Shown here: positions 51,669 to 61,222 of the stretch, piece by piece
How positions within the stretch are numbered: position 1 is the first letter of the stretch
Layout of the letters: each line of letters opens with the position of its first letter
From: Maricaulis sp965242785
Lineage (GTDB): Bacteria > Pseudomonadota > Alphaproteobacteria > Caulobacterales > Maricaulaceae
Length of the DNA: 64,000 nt
Direction of reading: 5' to 3'
Assembly: GCA_965242785.1 (NCBI GenBank)
Contig: CBDETA010000004.1
Location: forward strand, 434,001 to 498,000
Position numbers and translations under genes: made by a program
Notes under the pieces: generated by a model
What the model was told of the DNA's origin: nothing
Seen by the model: only the letters and a program-made list of their open reading frames with translations
Database searches by the model: none

Positions 51669-52585
51669 ACCAGACCCTGAGCCAGGCGCTCACGGCCTTC
51701 TACGCCCATCTGGAGGGCGAACGGCGGCTGTCGCCGCGCACGCTGGAGGCCTATCGCCGCGACCTTGATGGCCTGGCGGCCTTTTTCGACTTCCATTTTG
51801 GTGAACCGCTCACCCTCGCAGCCCTGCCCCAATTGCGGCCGAGCGATTTTCGCGCCTGGATGGCCGACCGGCGACGCTCCGGCCTCTCGCCGCGCTCGCT
51901 GGCACGGGAAGTGTCGGCGGTTCGGACCCTGTTTGCCTATCTGCAGCGGCGCTGGGGTATCGAGGTCGCAGCCCTCTCCCTGGTGGAAACACCCAAGGTC
52001 GGACGTTCCAAGCCCAAGCCGGTCAGCGAGGACGCCGCACGCGCGCTCATCGCGGAAACCGGCCGCCGCGATGCGGCTGACTGGGTCGAAGCGCGCGATG
52101 CGGCCATCCTGCTCCTGCTCTATGGCTGCGGCTTGCGCATTTCCGAGGCCCTGGGCCTGACAGCGGGCCTCCTTCCGTTGGGCGACACGTTGCGCATCAC
52201 CGGCAAGGGCAACAAGACCCGCATTGTGCCGGTCCTGCCGGTGGTGGCGGAAGCCTGTGCGCGCTATGCCACGCTCTGCCCCTTTGATCTGGAACGCGAC
52301 CAGCCGCTATTCCGCGGCGTGCGTGGCGGGCCGCTGCAGCCGCGCGCCACCCAGGCCTTGATGCAGGACCTGCGCGGCCGCCTGGGCCTGGCCCCCAGCG
52401 CCACGCCACACGCACTGCGCCACGCCTTCGCCACCCACCTTCTGGCCCATGGCGGGGATCTGCGTGCCATCCAGGAACTGCTCGGCCATGCCAGCCTGTC
52501 GACCACCCAGGTCTATGCCGATGTCGAGACCGCCCGCCTGCTCAACCTCTACGACACCGCCCATCCCCGCGCCCGCAAGCCCTGA
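51650..52585 (+). CDS. xerC: Tyrosine recombinase XerC
   Basis: A 311-residue recombinase that resolves chromosome dimers at dif. N-terminal SAM-like domain (LSPRTLEAYRRDL), catalytic domain with Arg in YGCGLRISEAL, Lys in GKGNKTR, HALRHAFATH, LGHASLSTTQVY; the Tyr is in the last motif. Its start lies inside the DUF484 gene (19-bp overlap), the usual chromosomal xerC context, not a mobile integrase. Confidence 0.93.
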   Translation: MAARELDQTLSQALTAFYAHLEGERRLSPRTLEAYRRDLDGLAAFFDFHFGEPLTLAALPQLRPSDFRAWMADRRRSGLSPRSLAREVSAVRTLFAYLQRRWGIEVAALSLVETPKVGRSKPKPVSEDAARALIAETGRRDAADWVEARDAAILLLLYGCGLRISEALGLTAGLLPLGDTLRITGKGNKTRIVPVLPVVAEACARYATLCPFDLERDQPLFRGVRGGPLQPRATQALMQDLRGRLGLAPSATPHALRHAFATHLLAHGGDLRAIQELLGHASLSTTQVYADVETARLLNLYDTAHPRARKP

Positions 52586-52628
52586 CGCCCGGCCCGGCGC
52601 CAGCTTGTCAAACCGCTGAGCGCTCGAT

Positions 52629-52645
52629 ACTTTATTTTTTAAAGT
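52629..52645. promoter_or_regulatory. Candidate operator of the membrane protein/HTH gene pair
   Basis: Perfect inverted repeat ACTTTA-TTTTT-TAAAGT, 14 bp before the membrane protein's ATG. It overlaps where a promoter would lie and is AT-rich against the local background. The winged-helix regulator two genes downstream may bind it. Confidence 0.4.
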
Positions 52646-52659
52646 TATGGGAGCACGCA

Positions 52660-53274
52660 ATGACGGACGAATCCGACCTGGCCTATCTGAAGTCTGTGGC
52701 CGAAGCCGGCCAGTCTGCGGCACCCCTGGCGGGACGGTTCTTCTTGTGGTGGGGCGGCCTGGCCAGTCTCGCCCTGCTGGGACACTGGTCCGTCCTGGCG
52801 GGCCTGACCGGGATCGAACCGCAATATGTCGGCGTGATCTGGATGGGGTTCGGCATCGTGGGAACCGTCGGCTCGGCCCTGCTGCGTCGCGGCCTCAGCC
52901 ACAAGCCCGGACTGGGCGCGGTCAATGTGCGGGCTGAAAGCGCGGCCTGGCGCGGCGTGATGGGTCTGGTCATTGCCTACGCCATCGGCGCCGTCATCGC
53001 CATGAGCCTGGGACGCGGCCATCTCATCCTCTTCGACACCATCCCGCTCGTCGCCTTCGGCGGATATGGCATGGCGTTCTGGGTCTCCGCACAGCTGGGC
53101 GGGCCGCGCTGGATGACGCATCTGGCCTTTGCCTCCTGGCTGGCCTCAGGACTGGGTCTGATGTTGGTCGGCCAGGCCGAGTTCTACCTGTTCGCCGCAG
53201 CCGCCACGGCCCTGCTGGCCTTCCTGCCGGGGCTGATCCTGGTCCGCCGCGAGCCGGCCGGGGAGCCGGGCTAG
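52660..53274 (+). CDS. Polytopic membrane protein of unknown function
   Basis: A 204-residue protein with about six hydrophobic segments (28-48, 56-75, 95-115, 122-140, 148-165, 170-190). I do not recognise the family. It overlaps no gene but its TAG is directly followed by the ATG of a small winged-helix regulator, so the two are co-translated. Pairs of this kind (membrane protein plus small regulator) are common in Caulobacterales; the regulator likely controls the pair. GGGAGC precedes the ATG. Confidence 0.8.
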   Translation: MTDESDLAYLKSVAEAGQSAAPLAGRFFLWWGGLASLALLGHWSVLAGLTGIEPQYVGVIWMGFGIVGTVGSALLRRGLSHKPGLGAVNVRAESAAWRGVMGLVIAYAIGAVIAMSLGRGHLILFDTIPLVAFGGYGMAFWVSAQLGGPRWMTHLAFASWLASGLGLMLVGQAEFYLFAAAATALLAFLPGLILVRREPAGEPG

Positions 53275-53577
53275 ATGAGTGCGGACTTCGACGCCTCACG
53301 CATCGACGAGGTCATCCACGGTAAGCTCAGACTGGGCATCATGGCCTATCTGTCGTCCGTAAGCGCGGCAACCTTTCCCGAGCTGAAACGCCATACCGGC
53401 GCGAGTGACGGCAATCTTTCGGTCAATCTGCGCAAGCTGGAAGACGCCGGCTATGTCAGCATTGAAAAGCGCTTCGTGGATCGGAAACCGCAGACCCGGG
53501 CCAGCCTGACCGCCTCCGGCCGGAAGGCCTGGCTGGCCTATCTGGACCATCTGCGCGTGCTGCTGAGCCCGGACTAG
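53275..53577 (+). CDS. Small winged-helix transcriptional regulator
   Basis: A 100-residue single-domain regulator (MarR/ArsR-like winged helix). The recognition region is FPELKRHTGASDGNLSVNLR, followed by the wing VSIEKRFVDRKPQTRASLT. No ligand domain. It starts at the base after the stop of the membrane protein gene and ends 2 bp before the convergent GNAT gene. Likely an autoregulator of the pair. Confidence 0.85.
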   Translation: MSADFDASRIDEVIHGKLRLGIMAYLSSVSAATFPELKRHTGASDGNLSVNLRKLEDAGYVSIEKRFVDRKPQTRASLTASGRKAWLAYLDHLRVLLSPD

Positions 53578-53579
53578 GC

Positions 53580-54143
53580 TCAGGCCGCCGCCTTGCTGGG
53601 CGTGTGGGACCAGGCGATGACGTCGATATTTTCCGTTTCGTCGTGAAACTCGCCCGTCTTGGAAAATCCGGCCTTTTCCAGCACCCGGTGCGAGGCATCA
53701 CGGTCATCGCGGGTATGCGCGATGACCTGTTTCACACTGTCATGGCTGTAGGCCCAGTCCAACAGCGCCGTAACGCCTTCCGTGGCCAGGCCCTGCTCGC
53801 GGTAGGAGGTCAGCATCGAATAGCCGATCTCGACGCGGCCATCCGCGTCCGGCGCGCCCTTGAAACCGCCACTGCCCAGGAGGCGGTGCATCACCGGGGA
53901 CACATAGACCCAGGAATACCAGCCGACATGTTCGGGATGGGCCGCCAGCTGATCGCGGGTCCAGCGCATGGCGGCTTCATCCACCAGTTCCGGCGGCCAG
54001 CCCGGCTCCGGATCAACGCCGAGCGCCTCGAAGAACCCCATGCGGTCGGACAGCTGCAGCTCGGCCAGCTCCGGCGTTAGAGCAACCAGCCGCAGACGCG
54101 GCGACGCGAGTTCGGTCGGCTTCGTCATCGTAAAACGATCCAT
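53580..54143 (-). CDS. GNAT-family N-acetyltransferase (RimJ/RimL type)
   Basis: A 187-residue acetyltransferase: LASPRLRLVALTPELAELQL at the N-terminus, EIGYSMLTSYREQGLATEGV (acetyl-CoA site) and DASHRVLEKAGFSKTGE at the C-terminal. Substrate unknown. I used the ATG at 54143; ATG at 54128 is possible. Convergent with the regulator gene; 180 bp separate its start from the end of lpd. Confidence 0.85.
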   Translation of the reverse strand: MDRFTMTKPTELASPRLRLVALTPELAELQLSDRMGFFEALGVDPEPGWPPELVDEAAMRWTRDQLAAHPEHVGWYSWVYVSPVMHRLLGSGGFKGAPDADGRVEIGYSMLTSYREQGLATEGVTALLDWAYSHDSVKQVIAHTRDDRDASHRVLEKAGFSKTGEFHDETENIDVIAWSHTPSKAAA

Positions 54144-54323
54144 GTCCCAACGCTGTGCCGCACCGCCCACCGGCACCGCACACATTCCCGTATGACTCAA
54201 TCGGTCCGCCTTGTCCGCACAAAAACCCGCAATTCCCAACAGAATTGATCAAGCTTCCGGCATCAGCCGCCCGCGCGCCATCCTGAGACGGTTTGACGTC
54301 GGTATTGCGACAATCGCCCCGGG

Positions 54324-55724
<1,401 letters not shown>

Positions 55725-55850
55725 CACTTGCCTCGCATCTGCATTCGTCTGAGTTGTGCCATTGGGGCTCTATATGCCCTTCCTCGGCACGGAAAGTAAG
55801 GGTCTGTGCGTGAGGTCTGCAGTTCGCCGCCAGACCTGCCTGTCCACGGG

Positions 55851-56279
55851 TCAGCCGGGCCGCGAGAAGTGGCGGCGCTGGGCCAGGACCAGCAGCCCCA
55901 GCATGGCAATCAGCAAGCCGGCATTGATCGCCCAATCGAACGCCGCTTGTGCCAGCTGGTCATAGGCAAAATTCATCGAATAGCTGAGCCAGCTGCCCAG
56001 ATCGAGCAACAGCGCCAGGGCGTAGACATGGGGACACCAGCGGCTGCGCAGCCCGATCAGCGCGGCGGCAACCGGATAGATCAGGCCGCTGGCCAGAGCG
56101 GTCCCGGTCTCCATCAGGCTCAGGCCTTCGATCAGCTCGATTCGATAGGGGTCCAGCCCCAGCGCCTCGCCATGACCGGTCAGCACGGCCGTCACGCGGA
56201 CCACCATCCACAACTGGTTGGCCGCCCACAGCGAGACGCCCGCGAAGATCGACCAGCGTGCAATCCGCTCCCAGTCCAC
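55851..56279 (-). CDS. Small integral membrane protein
   Basis: A protein of about 142 residues with four hydrophobic segments (about 10-28, 50-68, 82-100, 110-130). Function unknown; I recognise no family. It sits between sucB and lpdA, after the sucB terminator, on the same strand. No ATG fits well: the GTG at 56279 was chosen (GGGG about 9 bp ahead), while GTG at 56300 is possible. The exact N-terminus is uncertain. Confidence 0.6.
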   Translation of the reverse strand: MDWERIARWSIFAGVSLWAANQLWMVVRVTAVLTGHGEALGLDPYRIELIEGLSLMETGTALASGLIYPVAAALIGLRSRWCPHVYALALLLDLGSWLSYSMNFAYDQLAQAAFDWAINAGLLIAMLGLLVLAQRRHFSRPG

Positions 56280-56359
56280 TGAATACCCCAACTTGCCCAC
56301 GGACAGTCTAGGCGCCCCACACGTGATGCGCGAGCCTTGACGGTCCTTGAAAAACGAAA

Positions 56360-56390
56360 CCGGCCGCACACGGCGAAGCGGTGCGGCCGG
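56360..56390 (-). terminator. Rho-independent terminator after sucB
   Basis: A 10-bp perfect stem (CCGGCCGCAC with GTGCGGCCGG, 11-base loop) is followed on the minus strand by TTTCGTTTTTC. It ends the sucAB transcript before the membrane protein and lpdA genes. Confidence 0.85.
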
Positions 56391-56415
56391 AAACAGGAAG
56401 GTCGATGCTGTCTGC

Positions 56416-57918
56416 CTAGAGGTCGAACAGCATGCGCTGCGGATCTTCCAGGTTCTCCTTGACCCGGACCAGGAAGGTCACGGCTTCCTTGCCATCGACG
56501 ATGCGGTGATCGTAGGACAGGGCGAGATACATCATCGGGCGGATCACGACCTGGCCATTCTCGGCTACCGGACGCTCCTGGATCTTGTGCATGCCCAGAA
56601 TGCCCGATTGCGGGGCATTGAGGATCGGCATCGACATCAGCGAGCCGTAGACACCGCCATTGGAGATCGTGAAGGTCGCACCCTGCATGTCCTCGATCGA
56701 CAGCTTGCCGTCCCGGGCCTTCTTGCCCAGGCGGATGATGTCCTTCTCGATCTCGGCCAGCGACATCTGGTCGGCATCGCGTACCACCGGAACCACCAGA
56801 CCCCGGTCGGTGCCGACGGCCACGCCCATGTCATAGTAATTCTTGTAGATGATGTCGGTGCCGTCGATCTCGGCATTGACCGCCGGGATTTCCTTCAGCG
56901 CGTTGACGCACGCCTTGATGAAGAAACTCATGAAGCCGAGCTTCACGCCGTGCTTGGCGACAAAGGCCTCCTGGTGGGCCTTGCGGGCAGCCATGATCGC
57001 CGACATGTCGGCTTCGTTGTAGGTGGTGAGGATCGCCGCGGCGTTCTGGGCGTCCTTCAGGCGCTTGGCGATGGTCTGGCGCAGGCGTGTCATCCGCACG
57101 CGTTCTTCACGCGGACCGGTCTCGCGCGGCGCGGACGGGGCCGCCGGCTTGGGTGCCGCGGGGGCCGCAGCCGGAGCGGGCTTCGGAGCTTCGGCAGCCT
57201 TCAAGGCATCGCCTTTGGTGATGCGCCCGTCCTTGCCCGTGCCTTCGATGGCGCCGGCATCCAGCTTGTTTTCCGCGATCACGCGGGCCGCGGACGGCAT
57301 CGCCTTCTTGCCGCCGGCACCGCCGGAGGTCGGCGCGGCCGGCGCCGCTACGGCAGCCTGCCCCCCAGCACCCTCGGAGATCCGCGCCACCGCGGTCCCC
57401 GGAGCCACGGCATCGCCTTCGCCCACCAGCAGCTCGGCGACCACGCCGGCGACCGGCGAGGGCACTTCCACCGCGACCTTGTCGGTCTCGATCTCGACCA
57501 GGGCCTGGTCCATGTTCACCGTGTCACCGACCTTCACCAGCCAGGAACCGATCGTGCCCTCGGACACGCTTTCGCCCATCTGCGGTACGACAGCATCAAC
57601 AGCCTGGCCGCCCTTGGCCGGGGCCTCGGACGTCTCGGCCGGCTTGGCTTCGGCCTTGGCTTCGGACTTTTTCGGCGCCGCCCCGCCGGCATCCAGCTCG
57701 GCCAGCTTGGCGCCGATCTCGACCGTATCGCCTTCCTGGGCGACGATCTCGCCCATCACGCCATCGGCTTCCGCGCGCACTTCCACGGCCACCTTGTCGG
57801 TTTCCAGTTCGACCAGGATGTCATCCTTGGACACGCTGTCGCCGGTCTTGACCAGCCAGCTGCCGACGGTCGCCTCGGTAACGCTCTCGCCGAGCTGGGG
57901 AACGGTGATGTCGCTCAT
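56416..57918 (-). CDS. sucB: 2-oxoglutarate dehydrogenase E2 with two lipoyl domains
   Basis: A 500-residue dihydrolipoyl succinyltransferase. Two lipoyl domains are present (1-80 and about 108-185), each with the lipoylated Lys in ETDKVAVEV. An E1/E3-binding domain (about 208-245; MPSAARVIAENKLDAGAIEG) and the catalytic domain follow, ending in SYDHRIVDGKEAVTFL with the catalytic His/Asp. Ala/Pro linkers separate domains. One lipoyl domain is the norm for SucB, so two is unusual. ATG 52 bp after the sucA stop. Confidence 0.95.
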   Translation of the reverse strand: MSDITVPQLGESVTEATVGSWLVKTGDSVSKDDILVELETDKVAVEVRAEADGVMGEIVAQEGDTVEIGAKLAELDAGGAAPKKSEAKAEAKPAETSEAPAKGGQAVDAVVPQMGESVSEGTIGSWLVKVGDTVNMDQALVEIETDKVAVEVPSPVAGVVAELLVGEGDAVAPGTAVARISEGAGGQAAVAAPAAPTSGGAGGKKAMPSAARVIAENKLDAGAIEGTGKDGRITKGDALKAAEAPKPAPAAAPAAPKPAAPSAPRETGPREERVRMTRLRQTIAKRLKDAQNAAAILTTYNEADMSAIMAARKAHQEAFVAKHGVKLGFMSFFIKACVNALKEIPAVNAEIDGTDIIYKNYYDMGVAVGTDRGLVVPVVRDADQMSLAEIEKDIIRLGKKARDGKLSIEDMQGATFTISNGGVYGSLMSMPILNAPQSGILGMHKIQERPVAENGQVVIRPMMYLALSYDHRIVDGKEAVTFLVRVKENLEDPQRMLFDL

Positions 57919-57970
57919 GTCAGTTCTCGTCCTTTGAAAAGACTTGGGTGGGTCAGTCAGGGCCGGCGGA

Positions 57971-60946
57971 CTAGCTCAGGGCTTCGTCGACCAGGGCGTC
58001 CTGCTGCTGCTTGTGTTTCGCCAGGATGCCGGTCGCCGTGGAGGCGGTCGGGACGCGGCCCACATAGCGCGGGCGCTTGGCCTGGCCCTCGATCTTGCCG
58101 AGGACATACTCGATATTGGGCTCCACGAAGGTCCAGTAGCCCATATTGCGGGGCTCTTCCTGGCACCACACGACTTCCGCATTCGGGAAGCGCGCCAGCT
58201 CGGCCATCATCGCCTTGTAGGGGAAGGGGTAGAGCTGTTCGACGCGCAGAAGGTAGACATCGTCCACGCCCTTCGCCTCGCGCGCTTCCAGCAGGTCGTA
58301 ATAGACCTTGCCGGTACACAGCACGACGCGGCGGATCTTGTCGTCCGGCTGCAGCTGGATATCGGTCTGGCGGATCTCGCCTTCCGGACGCGTCGCCGCA
58401 TCCGCATCATCCCACAACAGGCGGTGGAAGGAGGATCCCGGGCCCATCGCCGCCAGCGTCGACACGCAACGCTTGTGACGCAACAGGCTCTTCGGCGTCA
58501 TGATCACCAGCGGCGAACGGAAATTGCGGTGGATCTGCCGACGCAGGATGTGGAAATAGTTCGCCGGCGTGGAGCAGTTGGCCACCTGCATATTGTCTTC
58601 CGCGCACAGCTGCAGGAAGCGTTCGGGACGCGCGGAGGAGTGCTCCGGACCCTGCCCCTCATAGCCATGTGGCAACAGCATCACCAGGCCGGACATGCGC
58701 AGCCATTTGCGTTCACCGGAAGAGATGAACTGGTCGATGATGACCTGGGCACCGTTCACGAAATCGCCGAACTGGGCTTCCCACATCACCAGCGTGTTCG
58801 GAGCCGACAGCGAGTAGCCGTACTCAAAGCCCAGAACCGCCTCTTCCGACAGCATGCTGTCGATGACTTCATACTTCTTCTGGCCCTCGGCCAGGTGGTT
58901 GAGCGGGGTGTAGCGCTCGCCCGTCTGCTGGTCGATGATGTGCGAGTGACGCTGGGAGAAGGTACCGCGACCGCAATCCTGTCCCGACAGGCGCACCGGG
59001 AAGCCCTCGGTCAGCAGCGTGCCGAAAGCCAGGTGTTCGGCGGTCGCCCAGTCCAGGCCTTCACCCTTCTCGATCATCTCCCGGCGCGCGCCGATCACGC
59101 GCTTCAGCGTGCGGTGGATGTTCACGTCCTCGGGAACTTCGGTCATCGCCATGCCGACGGCACGCAGGCTTTCCATCGTCGCCGAGGTCTCGCCCCGGCG
59201 CTCGTCATCCTCGGGCAGGCCCAGGCCGGACCAGCGACCGTCCAGCCAGTCGGCCTTCTTCGGCTCGAAGGATTTGCCCGCCTCGAACTGGTTCTCCAGG
59301 AACTGATCGAACTCGTTCTCGATCGCCTCGGCCTCGGCGGCGGTCAGCACGCCCTCGGCGATCAGGCGTTCCTGGTACTTCTTCCGAACCGGCGGCATGT
59401 CATTGATGATCCGGTACATGATCGGCTGGGTGAAGGTCGGATCATCGCCCTCATTGTGGCCGTAGCGGCGGTAGCAGATCATGTCGATGACCACGTCCTT
59501 GCCGAACAGCTGACGGTATTCCGTGGCAATCTTGGTGGCGTGGGTCACCGCTTCCGGATCATCCCCGTTCACATGGAAGATCGGTGCCTGCACCATCAGC
59601 GCCACATCGGACGGATAGGGGCTGGACCGGCTGTCCTTCGGGTCGGTGGTGAAGCCGATCTGGTTGTTGACGATGAAGTGGATGGCGCCACCCGTACGGT
59701 GACCGCGCAGGCCCGACAGGCCGAAACACTCGGCCACCATGCCCTGGCCGGCAAAGGCCGCATCGCCGTGCAGCAACAGCGGCAGCACCGTGGACCGCGG
59801 GGTGCCCGGTGCGCGGCGGCAATTCTCTTCCTGCTTGGCGCGCGCCTTGCCCAGAACCACCGGGTCGACGGCCTCCAGGTGGGACGGGTTGGCGGTCAGC
59901 GACAGGTGGACCTTGTTGCCGTCAAACTCTCGATCCGAGGACGCGCCCAGGTGATATTTCACATCGCCCGAGCCGAACTCGTCCTCGCCCTGGGTATTTC
60001 CGCCCTGGAACTCATGGAAGATCTGGTCATAGGGCTTGCCCATCACGGCAGCCAGCACGTTCAGGCGGCCGCGGTGGGGCATGCCGATGATGATGTCCTC
60101 GACACCCATGGCGCCGCCGCGCTTGATGATCTGCTCCAGCGCCGGAACCATGGATTCGCCGCCATCGGCACCGAAACGCTTGGTGCCCGGATAGCGCTTG
60201 TGCAGGAATTGCTCGAAACGCTCGGTCTCGATCAACTTGGACAGAATCGCCTTCTTGCCTTCCGGGGTGAAGGCGATGTCCTTGTCCGGCCCCTCAAAGC
60301 GCGATTGCAGCCAGGCCTTCTCTTCCGGGTTCGAGATATGCATGAACTCGACGCCGATCGGCCCGCAATAGGTGCGCTTGAGGATGTCCAGCATCTGCCG
60401 CGGCGTGGCGACGTCCAGACCCAGATACCCGTCGATGAAGACGTCCTCGTCCATCGCCGCGCCGGTAAAGCCATAGGTCGCCGGGTCCAGCTCGGCCTGG
60501 TAGCCGAAATCGGTCAGGCCCAGCGGGTCGAGATCGGCGGCCAGGTGCCCGCGCATGCGGTAGGCGCGGATCATCATGATGGCGCGGATCGAGCTTTGCG
60601 TGGCACGACGGACCTCGGCCGGGTCAGCCCCGGCACCGGCATGCTCGGCCACCTTTTCGATCATCGTGGCCTCGTCCGGACCGATATCGCCCAGCGCGGA
60701 CACCAGATCGCCATTCGCCCGGCGCGGCCAGTCGGCGCGCTTCCAGGCCGGCCCCCGGGCCGCATGGCTCACATCAGCCGGCGCATCACCCATGGCGTCG
60801 AAGAAGGCTTTCCAGCTCGCCGGCACGGAATGGGGGTCCTTGGCATAGGCTGCGGCCATCTGTTCCAGATAGACGGCGTTCGCGCCCTGCAGGAAGGACG
60901 TGTCGAGGAAGGACTGGTTTTCGGGGGAGCGGTTTTGGTCAGACAT
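57971..60946 (-). CDS. sucA: 2-oxoglutarate dehydrogenase E1
   Basis: A 991-residue thiamine diphosphate enzyme of the TCA cycle. N-terminal FLDTSFLQGANAVYLEQM recruits E2; GMPHRGRLNVLAAVMGKP and the cofactor-binding LHGDAAFAGQGMVAECFGLS to VNNQIGFTT region are intact, as is the C-terminal WCQEEPRNMGYW. I took ATG at 60946, since the family's usual N-terminus starts there; no ribosome site is visible before it (a run of C instead). Longer frames upstream look non-coding. Confidence 0.96.
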   Translation of the reverse strand: MSDQNRSPENQSFLDTSFLQGANAVYLEQMAAAYAKDPHSVPASWKAFFDAMGDAPADVSHAARGPAWKRADWPRRANGDLVSALGDIGPDEATMIEKVAEHAGAGADPAEVRRATQSSIRAIMMIRAYRMRGHLAADLDPLGLTDFGYQAELDPATYGFTGAAMDEDVFIDGYLGLDVATPRQMLDILKRTYCGPIGVEFMHISNPEEKAWLQSRFEGPDKDIAFTPEGKKAILSKLIETERFEQFLHKRYPGTKRFGADGGESMVPALEQIIKRGGAMGVEDIIIGMPHRGRLNVLAAVMGKPYDQIFHEFQGGNTQGEDEFGSGDVKYHLGASSDREFDGNKVHLSLTANPSHLEAVDPVVLGKARAKQEENCRRAPGTPRSTVLPLLLHGDAAFAGQGMVAECFGLSGLRGHRTGGAIHFIVNNQIGFTTDPKDSRSSPYPSDVALMVQAPIFHVNGDDPEAVTHATKIATEYRQLFGKDVVIDMICYRRYGHNEGDDPTFTQPIMYRIINDMPPVRKKYQERLIAEGVLTAAEAEAIENEFDQFLENQFEAGKSFEPKKADWLDGRWSGLGLPEDDERRGETSATMESLRAVGMAMTEVPEDVNIHRTLKRVIGARREMIEKGEGLDWATAEHLAFGTLLTEGFPVRLSGQDCGRGTFSQRHSHIIDQQTGERYTPLNHLAEGQKKYEVIDSMLSEEAVLGFEYGYSLSAPNTLVMWEAQFGDFVNGAQVIIDQFISSGERKWLRMSGLVMLLPHGYEGQGPEHSSARPERFLQLCAEDNMQVANCSTPANYFHILRRQIHRNFRSPLVIMTPKSLLRHKRCVSTLAAMGPGSSFHRLLWDDADAATRPEGEIRQTDIQLQPDDKIRRVVLCTGKVYYDLLEAREAKGVDDVYLLRVEQLYPFPYKAMMAELARFPNAEVVWCQEEPRNMGYWTFVEPNIEYVLGKIEGQAKRPRYVGRVPTASTATGILAKHKQQQDALVDEALS

Positions 60947-61164
60947 TAGGGGGGAGACCTGAGTCAGGAGGGTGTCTGGATGCGGTGCTATACCGCTAGG
61001 GTTAAGCAACCATCTAAGGCGAATGTCCATGCAGCAGTACCGTTTTGCACGGGTCTGCTGCCAAGATACTGACAGGCTTATCACCTCGGTAAGGAAATCC
61101 CTTGGGTCCGGGAATGGGCTGGCCAAGCGCATGAAGGCGGCCGCCCCGGGCTTGTTCCGGGCAA

Positions 61165-61196
61165 AGAAAAACCCCCGCCGGAGATCCGGCGGGGGT
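61165..61196 (-). terminator. Rho-independent terminator after pnp
   Basis: An 11-bp perfect stem (ACCCCCGCCGG with CCGGCGGGGGT, loop AGAT). On the minus strand TTTTCTTTGC follows, so it ends the rpsO-pnp transcript. Confidence 0.9.
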
Positions 61197-61222
61197 CTTG
61201 TCCCTGAAAGGGGCGGGGCGCG

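Noticed and set aside
51650..52585. Phage or integron integrase
   Set aside because: The gene overlaps DUF484 in the usual chromosomal xerC context, with no attachment site, phage gene or cassette nearby.
57944..60949. A 1001-codon plus-strand frame opposite sucA
   Set aside because: Antisense to an intact sucA gene with every cofactor motif; no ribosome site and no recognisable domain.
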